64,000 nt of DNA from Camillea tinctor (Eukaryota > Ascomycota > Sordariomycetes > Xylariales > Xylariaceae). The stretch covers positions 293,556 to 357,555 of the forward strand of contig MU394092.1 of the NCBI GenBank assembly GCA_022578605.1. Direction: 5' to 3'. A program made the translations under genes and the position numbers. Shown here piece after piece: positions 1-11,704 of this stretch (positions are counted from its first letter, which is position 1; each line of letters opens with the position of its first letter). Under the pieces are notes generated by a model that did not search any database, had not been told where the DNA came from, and saw nothing but the letters and a program-made list of their open reading frames with translations.

Positions 1-964
1 GAAATAACACTACAATCACCAATCCCTAGTTAAACAGGCCCATTAATCAGTCAGCTGAATGAAACAACTGGCTCAGGAGTCAGGACTACTGATGTTTGGT
101 GGAAATAAACTCCGACCGGCAGTGGTTTACTACGAAATGAATATCGACTTAAGTCTGGTGTGTAGATAATAACTAGACTTGTACATAGGTACTCTATATA
201 AGAAATACACCTGTACCAAATGTTAGTAGTGAAAAGAAGATTCATTGTGGGCTTGCATACTAATAGACAATCATCTAGGTAATCATAGGAACTCTTACAC
301 GATATAATTGCACAAATCGTCCAAACTAAACTATGTAGGTACATACCTAGTTAGTATGGTTAGGTACTATACCAACCTACCTAAAAGTACCCAAGAGATG
401 GCTATCAATATGGTAAGTTCGTGTGACAGACATTCAGGTCAGGGGGTGGTACATCCAGTAATGCGAATTTTGTAATCATGTCTTAGAAATATCGCGAGAC
501 TAGTCGGCTAGAGTAGAAAAAGAATTCACTGATTGGATGCCCACGTGTGGTTTTTTTTTTTGAGAGGCGTTAATATTTTTACCATCTGGTCTTTGAAGTA
601 GTACAGCGCTGCAGTCTGATATTTGGTGGCTTGTCGATAGTCACAGAGCCGACGCTATATTTGGGAGAGCTACAATTCCGTTGTGGGCCTCGGATTGAAA
701 AGAAAAAAGTATCCGTGATAAATGTCTTCCTATATTGGGACGAAAACGTAGTTGAGACCACGACGGAGACCAAGAGTCCAGAACAATTTAGATGGAGGCA
801 GACGCCTGAAGGCTAGATCTGTCCAATGTTGGTGGCTGCAGTTGCAATCCTTCTTATTATTTGCTACTTGAAAAAAATGTCTTGCCAGAGAGAATTAGTT
901 GAGATGAGGTGTTGTTGAGGTCAGCAGCGATGAACTTGTAAACAATCATTATAGGAAGGTCGAT
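1..964. other. intergenic, no supported gene
   Basis: AT-leaning non-coding sequence. The only open frame of note is a 61-codon plus-strand frame ending at 816. It starts at a non-ATG codon, shows no recognisable domain and is not called. A poly-T run lies at about 550-560. Nothing else is supported. Confidence 0.6.
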
Positions 965-1133
965 GAAAATATAAGAGTTAATATCGATCCTTCGAATTCT
1001 TCTTTCATTCATCCATCAGAACAACTCATTCTTTCCATTCCTCTTTCACCCCTTTTCTTGTTAATCATACACATTCTTTTACATAATATCTATTGCGGGT
1101 TATTTCCGTAATTACACACTCGTTTGGTTCAAG
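965..1133 (+). promoter_or_regulatory. putative promoter and leader of the secreted repeat protein
   Basis: A TATA-like stretch (TATAAGA, about 970-976) lies about 160 bases before the ATG. It is followed by a pyrimidine-rich tract at about 1000-1065, a common feature of filamentous-fungal core promoters. The start site itself cannot be placed from sequence. Confidence 0.35.
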
Positions 1134-2420
1134 ATGCATATCTCCTACCTCGTACTCTCCTTTATTGGCGTTGCCCATGGCCTGCCTGTCTCGAGTTATG
1201 AACCCCGCGGCCTCATTGACCTTGACCCTATCCTCAAGCCAAGTATTGGTCTAGATAACGAGAGTTCATGTACCGGAATAGGAATATCAGTCTGCGATCC
1301 CATCAACGTTGGTGGGATCCAGAACTCAAATAACGGTGATGATACACCACCCTCGGACAAGGACATGAAATACCACTCCAAGGATCCTAAACACTCTAAG
1401 CACGATGACGAGGAGTCCAATGACGAGAAGTCCGATGACAATGAGTCGAATGATTCTAAAGACGAGGGGGGGCTGGTTGACTTAAGCCCAGAGATATTGC
1501 CTAATATCGATCTCGATAACGAAGATAGCTGCCTTGGCCTTGGTATCTCTGCCTGCGACCCTATAAACGTGAAGGGAAAGCAGAATTCCGACAATGGAGA
1601 TGAAAGTTCCCAACCTGACCCTGAGGAACACCCCACAACCCAGGAATACCCAACCGCCAGATCCTATGCCCCAGTTGAGGCCTACCCCACCATTGAAGCT
1701 TACCCATCTACTGAGGCGTCTCCTACCACTGGACTCTACCCCATGACCACTGAAGCCCATTCTGCCACCGATGTCTCCCCTAATACTGAAGCCTCACCCA
1801 CCGCAGAGGCATACACTGTCGAAGCTGAACTCCCCACTACGGAAGCCCATGCCACATCCGAGGTTCAACCAACCACTGAGGTTTACCAGGCTCCTGAGAT
1901 GCCCACTGTTGGAGCCTACCCCGTCGTAGAGGCTTCCAAGGTCACAGACACTATTACTGTCACCGTCATGCCCACAATGATGTCCACCGTCACGATGACT
2001 GCCACCGCTATACAGACCTCTACTACCACTGCATCTTACACTACTACGGAGACGATGGTCTACACAGTAACAAAGGCATACCCTACCGAGGAAGCCTACG
2101 CAACTGTAGAAGCCTCCGCTACCATGAATGCTTATCCTACTGCTGAGGCCTACCCCACCACTGAGGCTGACTCTAAGGCTGAGACTGAGACTGAGGGTGA
2201 GGAATCTTACCCTTCCGAAGAAGATCACTCTTCCAAGGAGGAGAGGTCACACAAGCACAGCGACAGCACGAAGCACATGAGCAGTGGTTCACTCATCAAA
2301 ATCAGCCCCGAGATTGCGCCTGATGTCGATCTCACCAACAAGAACAGCTGCCTAGGGATCGGTATCAGCGCTTGCGACCCGATCAACGTGAAGGGAGTCC
2401 AGAACTCCAACAACAACTAA
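1134..2420 (+). CDS. secreted protein with three two-cysteine repeats and a Thr/Pro/Glu-rich spacer
   Basis: Single-exon, 428 residues, not matched to a family I can name. An N-terminal signal peptide (hydrophobic residues about 3-14, likely cleavage after HG at 15-16) points to secretion. Three homologous units follow at residues 26-70, 113-157 and 385-428. Each has the core SCxGxGISxCDPINV, that is, two cysteines eight residues apart, then a QNSxN tail. Between units 1 and 2 is a D/E/K/S/N-rich stretch. Between units 2 and 3 is a long Y-P-T-x-E-A-Y-P-like repeat region rich in Thr and Ser, likely O-glycosylated. The last unit ends exactly at the C terminus. No GPI signal or transmembrane segment is visible. 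A cell-wall, matrix or surface role is inference only. The upstream pyrimidine tract and signal peptide support the start. Confidence 0.8.
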   Translation: MHISYLVLSFIGVAHGLPVSSYEPRGLIDLDPILKPSIGLDNESSCTGIGISVCDPINVGGIQNSNNGDDTPPSDKDMKYHSKDPKHSKHDDEESNDEKSDDNESNDSKDEGGLVDLSPEILPNIDLDNEDSCLGLGISACDPINVKGKQNSDNGDESSQPDPEEHPTTQEYPTARSYAPVEAYPTIEAYPSTEASPTTGLYPMTTEAHSATDVSPNTEASPTAEAYTVEAELPTTEAHATSEVQPTTEVYQAPEMPTVGAYPVVEASKVTDTITVTVMPTMMSTVTMTATAIQTSTTTASYTTTETMVYTVTKAYPTEEAYATVEASATMNAYPTAEAYPTTEADSKAETETEGEESYPSEEDHSSKEERSHKHSDSTKHMSSGSLIKISPEIAPDVDLTNKNSCLGIGISACDPINVKGVQNSNNN

Positions 2421-3280
2421 GGATATGGGAACAAGTAATCGACATAACACGACATTGAAGGTTGTATGAATCCTTATCTATCCATATGTGGGCATGAAAG
2501 ATTGCTGCTTAGGCCTTATAGACTTCTTGTACATACATGATACTGTATCTAAGCTCCCCTTCTACTAGGATACAACCGTAGTGCTCCATAGCCGCTCATA
2601 TTAATAGAAATCATGCATCTCTTCTAATACATTCACATAAATACACCCCTAACATATTGAGACCATCGCCTAGCAGTCGTATTATGGCAAAATGCGAGAA
2701 CTCAAAAGGAGGGACACAGTAGATGTCTCCTGGCTGAGAGGATACGAGGAACACGGCAATAATCACAGGGACAACTGAAAATTCGATGAACATTTTTACC
2801 TTGGTACCTAGGTATATACCTATGTATAGTTTACATATATATCTCATTAAGTATAGCTTTACATTTTCTATTTTCTTTTTATCTTTCTTTCCAAAAAAAA
2901 AAAAAACCCCTCGTGACATAGTATTATATGATAATGATTTCCGTAAGGTCTCATTAAATGCTTAACCTTAGCAGCATATAATCCATAGTAATTGGGAACT
3001 TTATTATGTATAAACTAGGTATGTACCTATGTAATAACGAAATACTCCAAGCAATAAAATCATAGATGTCATACTTTCATGGTTGTTCTGGGAGAAAACT
3101 TATGATCGGAATGAGAACTGTGACAAGGATCCTTTGTATTATAAGGACCATCTATAGGTATATATATATCAACTATGAAAATATCTTCATTGAAAAAAAT
3201 AGCTCCAACCATCATTAGTACATTGTATCGTGAGATTAATTATAACATTAGCATGTTGACAAACCTACTATCGTACACAT
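2421..3280. other. intergenic, 3' regions of convergent genes
   Basis: AT-rich spacer between the ends of the secreted repeat protein and the MFS gene. It contains a poly-A run at about 2893-2906 and several TACCTAGGTA-like short repeats. No coding signal is seen. Confidence 0.6.
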
Positions 3281-5669
3281 TCAACCCCGTGCCTTCTCAA
3301 CGTCTCCCGTCCCCTTGGGTGATGACCTGACGGACTTCCATTCTAGAAAGCAACAAGCAACAAAAGCCAGCCCACCTAACGGGATAGCAGTCAAGAATAC
3401 ATTATGAAGAGCCTCATCATATATATCTCGTAGTATCGGTAGCTGCTCCGCGGTTACCATGTCTCTGAAGGCAATCGCACCGGCTTCAATGATATTCTTG
3501 ACATTCAACCCTGGCACATTTGTTTCGCTGGCAATAGCTTGGAGTTGACTCTGGAAGATGCTGTTGCCTACAGATATGAAAACCGCTCCACCGAGGGATT
3601 GGGACGCCACAACAGCAGCAGTGCCTACGGCGAGGTCCTTCTGTTGGAGGACTGTCTGCACGGCGGTAAACCCCTGCTGGATGGACATGCCGAATCCAGC
3701 GGAGGCTAGAATCTCGAAGCCTATCCACTTCCCCATACCCATGTGAGGGCCGAACAATGTGATTATACCACATCCGACCGTGCCGATGGCACTTCCGACA
3801 ATTGCCGGTGGTGTGAAGTATCCAAAAACAGTGACAAAGATTCCAGATAATAGAGAGAATAATGCGTTAGAGATAAAGTAAGGAATCATGGCGACCCCGG
3901 ATTGTATAGCGCTGTATCCAAGGATAGCCTGGAACCAGATGGGGAGGAAATAGGTTTGGATAATTAGAGCACCGTAGGTGAAAAAGGCCATAAGGCAAGA
4001 TGCTGCCACAGTCCGTTGTTGGGAGATGGCTGGGGGGATCAAAGCACCGTCTTGCTTCCACCGTAGCCATAGGATAAATAGAATTACGGTGACCCCAGCG
4101 CCACAGAACAGGCCGATGACTTTTGCGCTTCTCCAGGACGCCCCAGTGAGTGTGGACTCGAGGGCTAAAAACAGCATCACAGAAGCCGAGAGCAAAATGA
4201 CGTTACCAATAAGGTCCAGGTCAATCATTCTGTTCATGAAAGGTTTAGGGGTGCCCCTTGAAGGAGGGTGATATACTAGAATCATCACGATAATAGTAAT
4301 GGCGCCAACTGGGAGGTTGATCCAGAAGCACCATCTCCATGTCTATTAACCCGCATATTAGCCTCATGAGTAACTGCATTTCTTGGATTGGATACATACG
4401 AGCAAATCGGTAAAAATACCACCAATGAGCGGACCAACGGTTGCGCCAACCCCAAACCTAGCAAATATCAACATGTAATTCTAAGTACACTTATTCGCCG
4501 TTGTCCTTTGCCAACTTACATTAAACCCACAACCGCGGTATATATGGGACGCATCTTCAGCGGCACCGCTGTAGCGACGATCACGAAACTGCCCGTCAGA
4601 ATACCGGCGCTACCAAAACCGGTGATAGCACGACCGATAATCAGCGAGGCCGATGTAGGCGCCCAACCGCTAAGGATGGACCCCACTTCGAAAATAATCA
4701 TAGACAAGAGGTACGACCATTTCACATCGAAGAGCGTGAAGACACGGCCAAAGATGGGCTGGAAAGCGCAGGCCGTCAGTAAGTACGAGGAGCCGTACCA
4801 GCCAATGTCCGCCGTGGACCTAAACTCGCCGGTGATGAAGGGAATAGCCTGGGTGTCCAGTTAGAAAAAAAGAACTTCTAACCAAGTATGTATAAAAAGA
4901 GACTTCAGGTTCTTACAGTGGTAATAATAGTCCGGTCAATGGATATCAAGAAGACAACTAGAGACAGACCGATAATGAGCAGCACCAACGGGAGGCCTTG
5001 TAGGTGCCCATCGCTTAGCACCCCATCCGCAGAGAATGGCGAAGAGGAAGCGGAATGGGACTGCCCGGCACCACCTTCTTCATTTTTCTCTTCCGTGATG
5101 ACCGGCTCGAATGTCCGCGTGTACCGGGAGATTCTCGCGCCGGGCTTCCCAGGGTGTCGCTGCTCGGAGGCGGGGGTCCCGCCCAGGGCCCGCCGGCGCT
5201 TGGAATCTGAGCTCAGGAATGCAGCGGGGTCTATCGTGTCGATAGACGCAAGATACTGCAGGCGGGGGCCCGAGGCGACGAGGAAGTCCGACAGCGTCTC
5301 GTACCGGTCGAGCTCGTCGATGATCGAGAGCGAGAGGCGGGGGAGGGCGGCCCCGGTGGACTTAAATGTGTCGGTGCGGGTGATGGCTGAATAGGTCGTA
5401 GAAGAGGATTGCTCTCTCGAGTGCGCATTAGGACCCTGTGAGCTTTTTCCAGCCTTGTTTCTGGTGACCAGGGGCAGAACCGAAGGTGCGGTAATGTAGG
5501 AGAGGTTTGATGCCACCTCGTCGTCCCAGGCTCCTGATGACCTCTTTTCCACTTCAAAGGGTAATTCTGATATGAATGGCGGTGGAGGAGGCAAGTTGTC
5601 TCCCTCTATTGGAGCCTGAATGTTATCTTCCACGCCCTTGGGGGCGGTTTTCCCCTGATCTGAGTCCAT
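3281..5669 (-). CDS. MFS multidrug-efflux-type transporter (DHA family)
   Basis: Four exons fit GT/AG rules: 5669-4917, 4848-4520, 4457-4400 and 4342-3281, giving about 733 residues. Residues 1 to about 225 are hydrophilic and low in complexity, so probably a cytoplasmic tail. The first membrane segment (about 226-246) ends in SIDRTIITT, followed by AIPFIT, typical of the drug:H+ antiporter family in fungi. GRAITGFGSAG fits the motif near helix 4, and GVGATVGPLIGG (about 363-374, across the exon 2/3 junction) matches antiporter motif C in helix 5. Many further hydrophobic segments follow, giving a full transporter length. It probably exports toxic or secondary compounds across the plasma membrane; the substrate is unknown. 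The N-terminal extension is longer than usual. No biosynthetic cluster is next to it. Confidence 0.9.
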
Positions 5670-7517
5670 AGAGTCTAAGAGCGTGGTCGCGAGTATTGCC
5701 TTTCTCCTTTAGCTACGGCTATACTAAGACGTATAGAAAGCGGTGACCGATATACTAGTGATGGAATATAGTCCAACCTCCAGCCCTTATTCTTCTTTTT
5801 CCTTCTAAGTCCTGTTGTTGTTATTGTTGTTTAGATCACATTATCTTTGAGTCAAGACCTGAATCTAATGATAAGTATGGTATATGACATAGAGATCCTA
5901 TAATTTTCCGAATATCTAGTATATGGAAGCAAGGGCCTACTTGCACATTTCCCAAAATGACTACAAGATCTGGGACCAGGTTTCGATAAGTCTTGAGGAA
6001 GACCAAAAAGGGGGTCCTCCTCGATGACTTTGCACGCGCAGGAGAGATCTGACTTGTCCCCCTATCGAGTCGTCAATTTGCCCAACAAAATAATTGTTCA
6101 TACAATGAACAGTGCGCACGAGGCTTGTTATCTGGGAGTGACAAATTATGGCGTTCTAACCTCGTAATGTAATCTTCACACATGAACTTATGAATGATTA
6201 GGCCGACAAACAGTCCTGTACGATTTCAAGCCACCTGCGGTCGCCTTTCGATGTAGTTAGTCACGTAGATATCAAGGAGTGGAGGACTAGACAGTCTAAC
6301 GAAAAAATAAGTGAAACACTGCCCATGGAGCTATTGTCATCACTAGCAGTCCTCCCAACTTTAGAGAACCGAGATGCCCGAATTCTATTGCATGACACTA
6401 TTGACCTTCACTATCGAAAGGCCCCACGCGGGCCGGAGGTAGTCCGAAGCCACTAGTTCCGCAAGCTCTCAACTTTGAAGTCATGACTTCAAGAATAAGA
6501 CTTTGTCTCATAGCCTTGCCTGGATCCCATGACCAGACTACCGTCCATGGAAATACCGATTTTCGAGCCCTTGGCTTATTGGCCTGAAACACTGGGCTGA
6601 GCGGGTGGTTGCTCTGGGTAGACCCTGTCTGTGGCTTGCATAACGGATGTAGCCAAGATTTGTGGGTTATTGCTACATCGAACATTAATAAGACGACAGA
6701 AATTAGTACCTGAATATTATCATAGGATGATTTGCGGCGTGAAGCAACTAGTAGAACGAGAAGCCCGGATAATCAGAAGAAACAAACGAATTCCCATCAC
6801 CTATATGAATTTGTGTAACTGATGTCATCGGAGGGATTATTACTGTAAGTGTACCAGTCAAATAAAATCCAGGGTTATAGATCATGAAATCCTTGTTCTG
6901 TTGAAAGGGGGAGCTTCAAAGGACGTCGGCCGTCGTCGTTGGAGTGTGTAGGCCAGGGAAGAGCATTAGCTGTGTCACGGATTCGAACTGCGTCTCTAAA
7001 CATATAATTCTCGTTACCGTCATATTCTTTAGGCGACTAATTAGGAACATGCAAGCATGGAGCGTACGTGCGATAAGTAGGCGCACTTACCCCTATTTGG
7101 ATGATAGTCTTTAGCCTGTGTTATAGGACTTGCACAAGAACCTATGTGGTCTACGCCAAGGCGGATAAGAGATGTTATATCTCATTTTGTATATTGATAT
7201 TTATTCCTTGTGATATTTCATGTCATCCTTTTCTTCTCGGAAATGTTGTAGAACAGGCTTGAAGAATACCAGAGAAACATCTTTTATTAATGCTAAAGCT
7301 TCATGTCCATAGACAGACCCGATAAATACATAATGATTCCTGCCACAACGCTTCTCCTGCGCCTGTTCTAATGTATTAAATGTTTGGAGCACCTGCTAGT
7401 ACCCGAAAATGATGTGCTGAATTATGTGGTATCTCTTATGATAATAAGGGGGCCTTGAAGTTTCAACAACGCCATATTTTCATGCTGAACCAAAAGCGAC
7501 TATGATAATAGGAGAAA
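5670..7517. other. intergenic, no supported gene
   Basis: About 1.85 kb with no frame showing domain similarity or fungal gene structure. A short inverted repeat (TGTTCAT, 3-base spacer, ATGAACA) lies near 6095-6113. A B-box-like string, GGATTCGAACT read on the plus strand at 6979-6989, lacks the rest of a tRNA. A 63-codon minus frame at 7201-7392 is discussed under rejected items. Confidence 0.55.
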
Positions 7518-8598
7518 CTATATTAGTTGGGACTTCCTTAAGCGAGCAAGCTGCATGAGCGTATTAACTACCCCAACAATGCCCGCCCCATCCGTGTGCC
7601 GGCCGAGAGCTTCGCCATCGGAGCCTATGAACTCGGCTTCGAGATCTTGTTGGTTCTGCGTGGCTAGCAGCTGTGCCATCCGCATACCTCTCTGTCTCTG
7701 GGCCTCGATACGCTCCGATGTCAGCACAGTCTCGTCTCTTTCCGTCTTTTGGTTTTCAGACAGTTCAGGTAGCAGTCCAGACATCCGCAACATCAACTCG
7801 GGAGAGACTGTCTTACGGCCAGACTTGAAAACGCACTTGCTCAGGGCCGTGGCAAAGATATCCTTACTCGATTCATTTTCACTGGATATTGAAGACATGC
7901 TGTTCATGCTCGAGCGTCGTAGAGGCACCTCCGGCTCCTCGTCCGGGTTTCCCCCAGTTCTATGGGGCGCCTGCTCGGGGTATAGCGAGTACGTTATCGG
8001 TACAGCAACACCCTTTCGCACGAAATGAGTAACGATATATATCCACTTCTCGTCCCAAGAGAGAATCTTTGACCACATCTCGTACTGATGGTAAGGCCGT
8101 ATCTCCCGGCGGAAATTGCACGAGACGCCGCCGAGAGCGAGCCCAAACACTGGTTGAGTTGATCCGGTGTATGCTGCGGTGCCTCCACGCATGCGCTCGA
8201 TCCCGTGTGAAAACAGAGTACATACAAGGTGCGTGCGTGCAATATCGACGTCGGCGAAATATGAAGAGTTGGACTTGTGCATGTTAAAGTCAATTTCCAT
8301 TAGCTGCGCAGACGATGTCGTAACAATAGGCTGGAAAAGATGCGAGGGCGTTAGAGGCACACTAGGTCTCTGTGTGCGTAGAATGAACCGGAAGGCATTA
8401 AGGAGGCGCATCTGGTAAAGCCAGTTAGTTTCTCGATTTCGATAAGGTATAGAACAGTAGAACAAATTAGAAGGGTTTACCTACGTGCCACATGAAGGGC
8501 ATATTCTTGATATTCAATACGACGAATACACATAGTAGAGAAAACCATAGTGTTGACCATGTCAAGTAAGGATACACGGTGTCTTTGAGGATTGGCAT
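7518..8598 (-). CDS. THEM6-like hotdog-fold (acyl-CoA thioesterase-like) protein
   Basis: Two exons, 8598-8485 and 8411-7518, joined at a GTAGGT donor and a CTAAC...CAG acceptor, give 335 residues. One N-terminal hydrophobic segment (about residues 13-30) suggests a membrane anchor. It is followed by a basic RLLNAFRF stretch and the hotdog entry motif MEIDFNMHKSNSSYF at about 76-90, which resembles the D-x-N-x-H-x-N-N-S-x-Y signature of THEM6 and 4HBT_2 proteins. The C-terminal third is Ser/Glu-rich and probably disordered. Fungal relatives are often labelled thioesterase or, misleadingly, capsule polysaccharide protein. Enzyme activity is not proven for the family. The start is the ATG closest to the membrane segment; an in-frame frame runs upstream to 8871, so a longer N terminus is possible. 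Confidence 0.75.
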
Positions 8599-9773
8599 GG
8601 AGTTCTGGACCCCAATGACATGACTCTCAGTGGCATCATCGTAAGCCGACCTGCGGCTATCATTGATAGAACCTAGTATGTACGTTGTTGACATTGGGTT
8701 TGACACTTTGACAAAAGAAACAAAGTGCAAGACTAAAAGGTCTCGTGAGTGAATGAATGACTTCGTGGGCGGTATCTCATTAGATAGGATAAATGTAACT
8801 TTACTACTTCGTCTTTCTCGTGTTACATAGCTGGATATTATTAAGGGTGTATGTATTCTGTTGTCAACCATTCGTGCATATATATCAGGGATGTAACTAT
8901 TGCATAGATAATGTCCATTCCAGTGTGACTGGATCTTGAACAGGAGGGTCTGGAACAGTTCTATCGAACTTAGACTAAGATATTGACTTCCCCTGTAATG
9001 CTCAAAACTAAGTTCCTTCCATATTACTTCCTGATGGCCACCGTCAACCGTGATGAGTAGCTCTTTGGGCTGCTAAGTCCTTCTCTTGAAGACCGCTATG
9101 TCAACTAGGTAGATGGACTGAAACCACGAATATCAGATTGAGTAATGATCTGCCGGATGGTATCCAAGCCGCTGGGATAGATACATATCAATAGTCACTC
9201 TTCACAGAGCTTTTGCACTACCGAGGGGTTGAGCTATTATTATCTGTCACTATATTATCTGCCTAGATGCCTGGAAAGATGCCTTTCTAATGTGGCTTAT
9301 TATCAAGTGCTATTACGTATATAATCCGGAAATCACGATGTGTGTACACCTCGTGACGTCTTATGGTATCCATGGGCCAAGAGATTGTGGCTTCGTACAC
9401 ACCATGAAAAGGGATATAAACGGGCTTCCTGGAAGTACAGTCTGGCTCCGAAGCAACGCTAAGGCTAAATAATGGGCATTTGAGGTAATAGATTTCAGCT
9501 CCTCATATTTTAGCACCTTTGCCAACTTCTCTTCTCTTCTCATTACGGCTTCGAATCCTATTTCCTACAGTTCGAGGATCGGCGTTTAATTAGATATACA
9601 CAAAAAAGGAGAAAAGGGAGGGAATTTTTGTACTAGGATTAAGTGTCTAGGTAGAAAATCAACACTAAGACAACCAAGTAAGTTCAACAACGTTGAAAAA
9701 AGCAAATTAATTCTATATACGATCGATACATACTATGAGAAGAGCTAATGGTAAGATACCAATAGCGCTCATA

Positions 9774-9889
9774 GGAATCGAACCTACAATTACTATTAAG
9801 CTCACCAAGTCTATGGTCTATGCATCTACGGTCTAGTAAAAACGGTGTTCAAGGCCTAAATCGAAAGTAGCCACTCAGCCACTCAGCCA
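9774..9889 (-). other. tRNA-like element with Pol III A and B boxes
   Basis: On the minus strand a string matching the internal A box (TGGCTGAGTGG) occurs twice, overlapping, at 9889-9879 and 9881-9871. A perfect B box (GGTTCGATTCC) lies at 9784-9774. The T arm can form around the B box (GTAGG, TTCGATT loop, CCTAT). The A-B distance of roughly 85-105 bases would need an intron or long variable arm, as in type II tRNAs. The 3' heptamer after the T arm finds no convincing 5' partner, so an intact acceptor stem is not shown. A decayed tRNA or a tRNA-derived repeat (SINE head) is more likely than a working tRNA. Confidence 0.35.
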
Positions 9890-10554
9890 CCAAAGCCTCT
9901 ATACAGAACGGGCTACATTTAATCCATACACAAACCTACATACATAAGTAACCTATTGGCTTACTAGGGTTCAACGGGCAATCTTGGTCTTGTTGGGAAG
10001 TTATTGTCTCAGATAGCGCAATTTCCTGACACGGTCTACTAATCCACGCCAGTGGCTTGCACCTCAGTGAATTCACTACTATTTTCCTAGTTACTACGGT
10101 TCGATATTCTACCCGTTACTAGATTCAGTTGGTAATGTTTAGTGGCTATTGTCTCCTTTATACCTGTAGCAAGGTGTGGCGCGGTGATATCACGAATAAT
10201 CAATGTATACTTGTATCCTTTCAATAACAAGTAAGCATTCTTTGAAGATTTTCAAGGCAGCTGATTTGGAAGCCATAAGCATATGCTTACAATATGGCTG
10301 CTGATATGACCCTTTACGAAGCGTCTGAAGTGACCTATTCCACTCTATTCAGCTAAGATTATGAGAAATTTGACTAGGAAAAATCGACATCTGCTCTGTA
10401 TCTTACGAATGTACTCGAGTTAGCGATCTCATAGAGTAAGATTCAGGTTTTTGGATATTTTTGGACAAAGGGGGGCTTGTGACGTTGGGGGTAGCGACCA
10501 CCAACCCACTAGACCAACGGCTCGCAAAGGCTATCCCGACAAAAGGATATCAAA

Positions 10555-10579
10555 ATTTCATAGCCGACCGCTATGAAAT
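10555..10579. repeat. perfect 10-bp inverted repeat (hairpin)
   Basis: ATTTCATAGC and its exact reverse complement GCTATGAAAT are separated by CGACC. The hairpin lies in a gene-free stretch, next to a GC-rich segment with an A-box-like TGGTCTAGTGG on the minus strand at about 10523-10513. Function is unknown. It is not followed by a T-run, and no gene is close enough for a terminator role. Confidence 0.6.
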
Positions 10580-11704
10580 CTATAGTAGTATATATGGCTA
10601 CGATCGCTGACCGTGACAGGGCTTAGATTAAAATTCGAATTAAGAAATATAGGTATGAATAATTCCATAAAAATGAGTGTCATAGCTTTTAAAAAGATGA
10701 GGGTTAAGTTGATATATCCAGGTAAAGGAAGCGGGACAATACTATACAGAGAATAGCTTTTACATAATAGAAAATTATCAGACTGATTAATACGTTGACA
10801 GGAGCTATTACTAGAAGACTTTTAAGTTACTATGATATGGGTTCCGAGTATTTCCTACTACGATGGTTGATAAACCGAACTATTACAGACATCGAGATTG
10901 AATCGGAATAATATAGATTCAATTCAGATCCTGGCTACCTGATAATCTTAGGACGGGAAGCCGCTTGAGTATGAGAACATAGAGATGGGAAAAGCAAATC
11001 CGATCTTAGGAGTGAAGTGCTTGATGGCATGGGCGTTGTGAAACCAATATTCTCTAACTCCACTAACCCATGTATTTGTTGTTCAACTTTCACCAAGGGC
11101 AATCAGATTTTATCAGAAGCCATCTCGAACACATTCCGAGGTGGCTATACTAACATCGGTATTGGAAATTCCCCGTTCAGGAAGGACTATATAGAGTGCC
11201 ACCATTGTACCTTGCGTTGGCGTCTGGTGGCTGACTGACGACTAAGATCGGTGTTGCGCCCACGTATGACAGATCTTAAATACAATGGCAGATCCTCATT
11301 GCCAAGACGGCGGCTCGAAGCCACCCCACCGCTAGGATTCTTTTGTGTTTCTTTTTGAACTTCACTCGGTCGAGGTTTCTGGAGGACGAATGCATTTCCC
11401 ATGCTTCATATTTCAGGTTTTACGATTCTCTCAGGACACGGTATAATAGTATAATTTGGAGGGCTTTTGGTATTAGAAACTAGTTAATTTTCGGACGGGA
11501 CGCGTCTGATTATGACATTAAACGTTATAGACTAAGCATTATACAAGTTATGAGTACTTGGTGGGTTAATTCAGGACCACCCTAATTCTCGTCGGCGTGA
11601 CAACGATCGGCTGAAGCATGTCTTCGGAGGAAACTGATAGCCTTCCACTAAGCTGGGATTTGTCTCACAATGGATTCATGAGATCTCGTTAAATCGTGGG
11701 CTCC

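Larger units (their letters stand above)
8599..11704. other. 3.1 kb gene-poor spacer
   Basis: No frame supports a protein gene. It holds a tRNA-like element (9774-9889), an A-box-like string near 10513-10523 and a perfect hairpin at 10555-10579, listed separately. The rest shows nothing recognisable and may contain decayed repeats. Confidence 0.55.

Noticed and set aside
6979..6989. B-box-like string on the minus strand (AGTTCGAATCC)
   Set aside because: The T stem has a mismatch, and no A box or acceptor partner lies at tRNA distance.
7201..7392. 63-codon minus-strand frame with RNHYVFIGSVYGHEAL, faintly like the C terminus of some HET proteins
   Set aside because: Too short, starts at a non-ATG codon and has no HET blocks upstream; similarity is from memory of a loose pattern.
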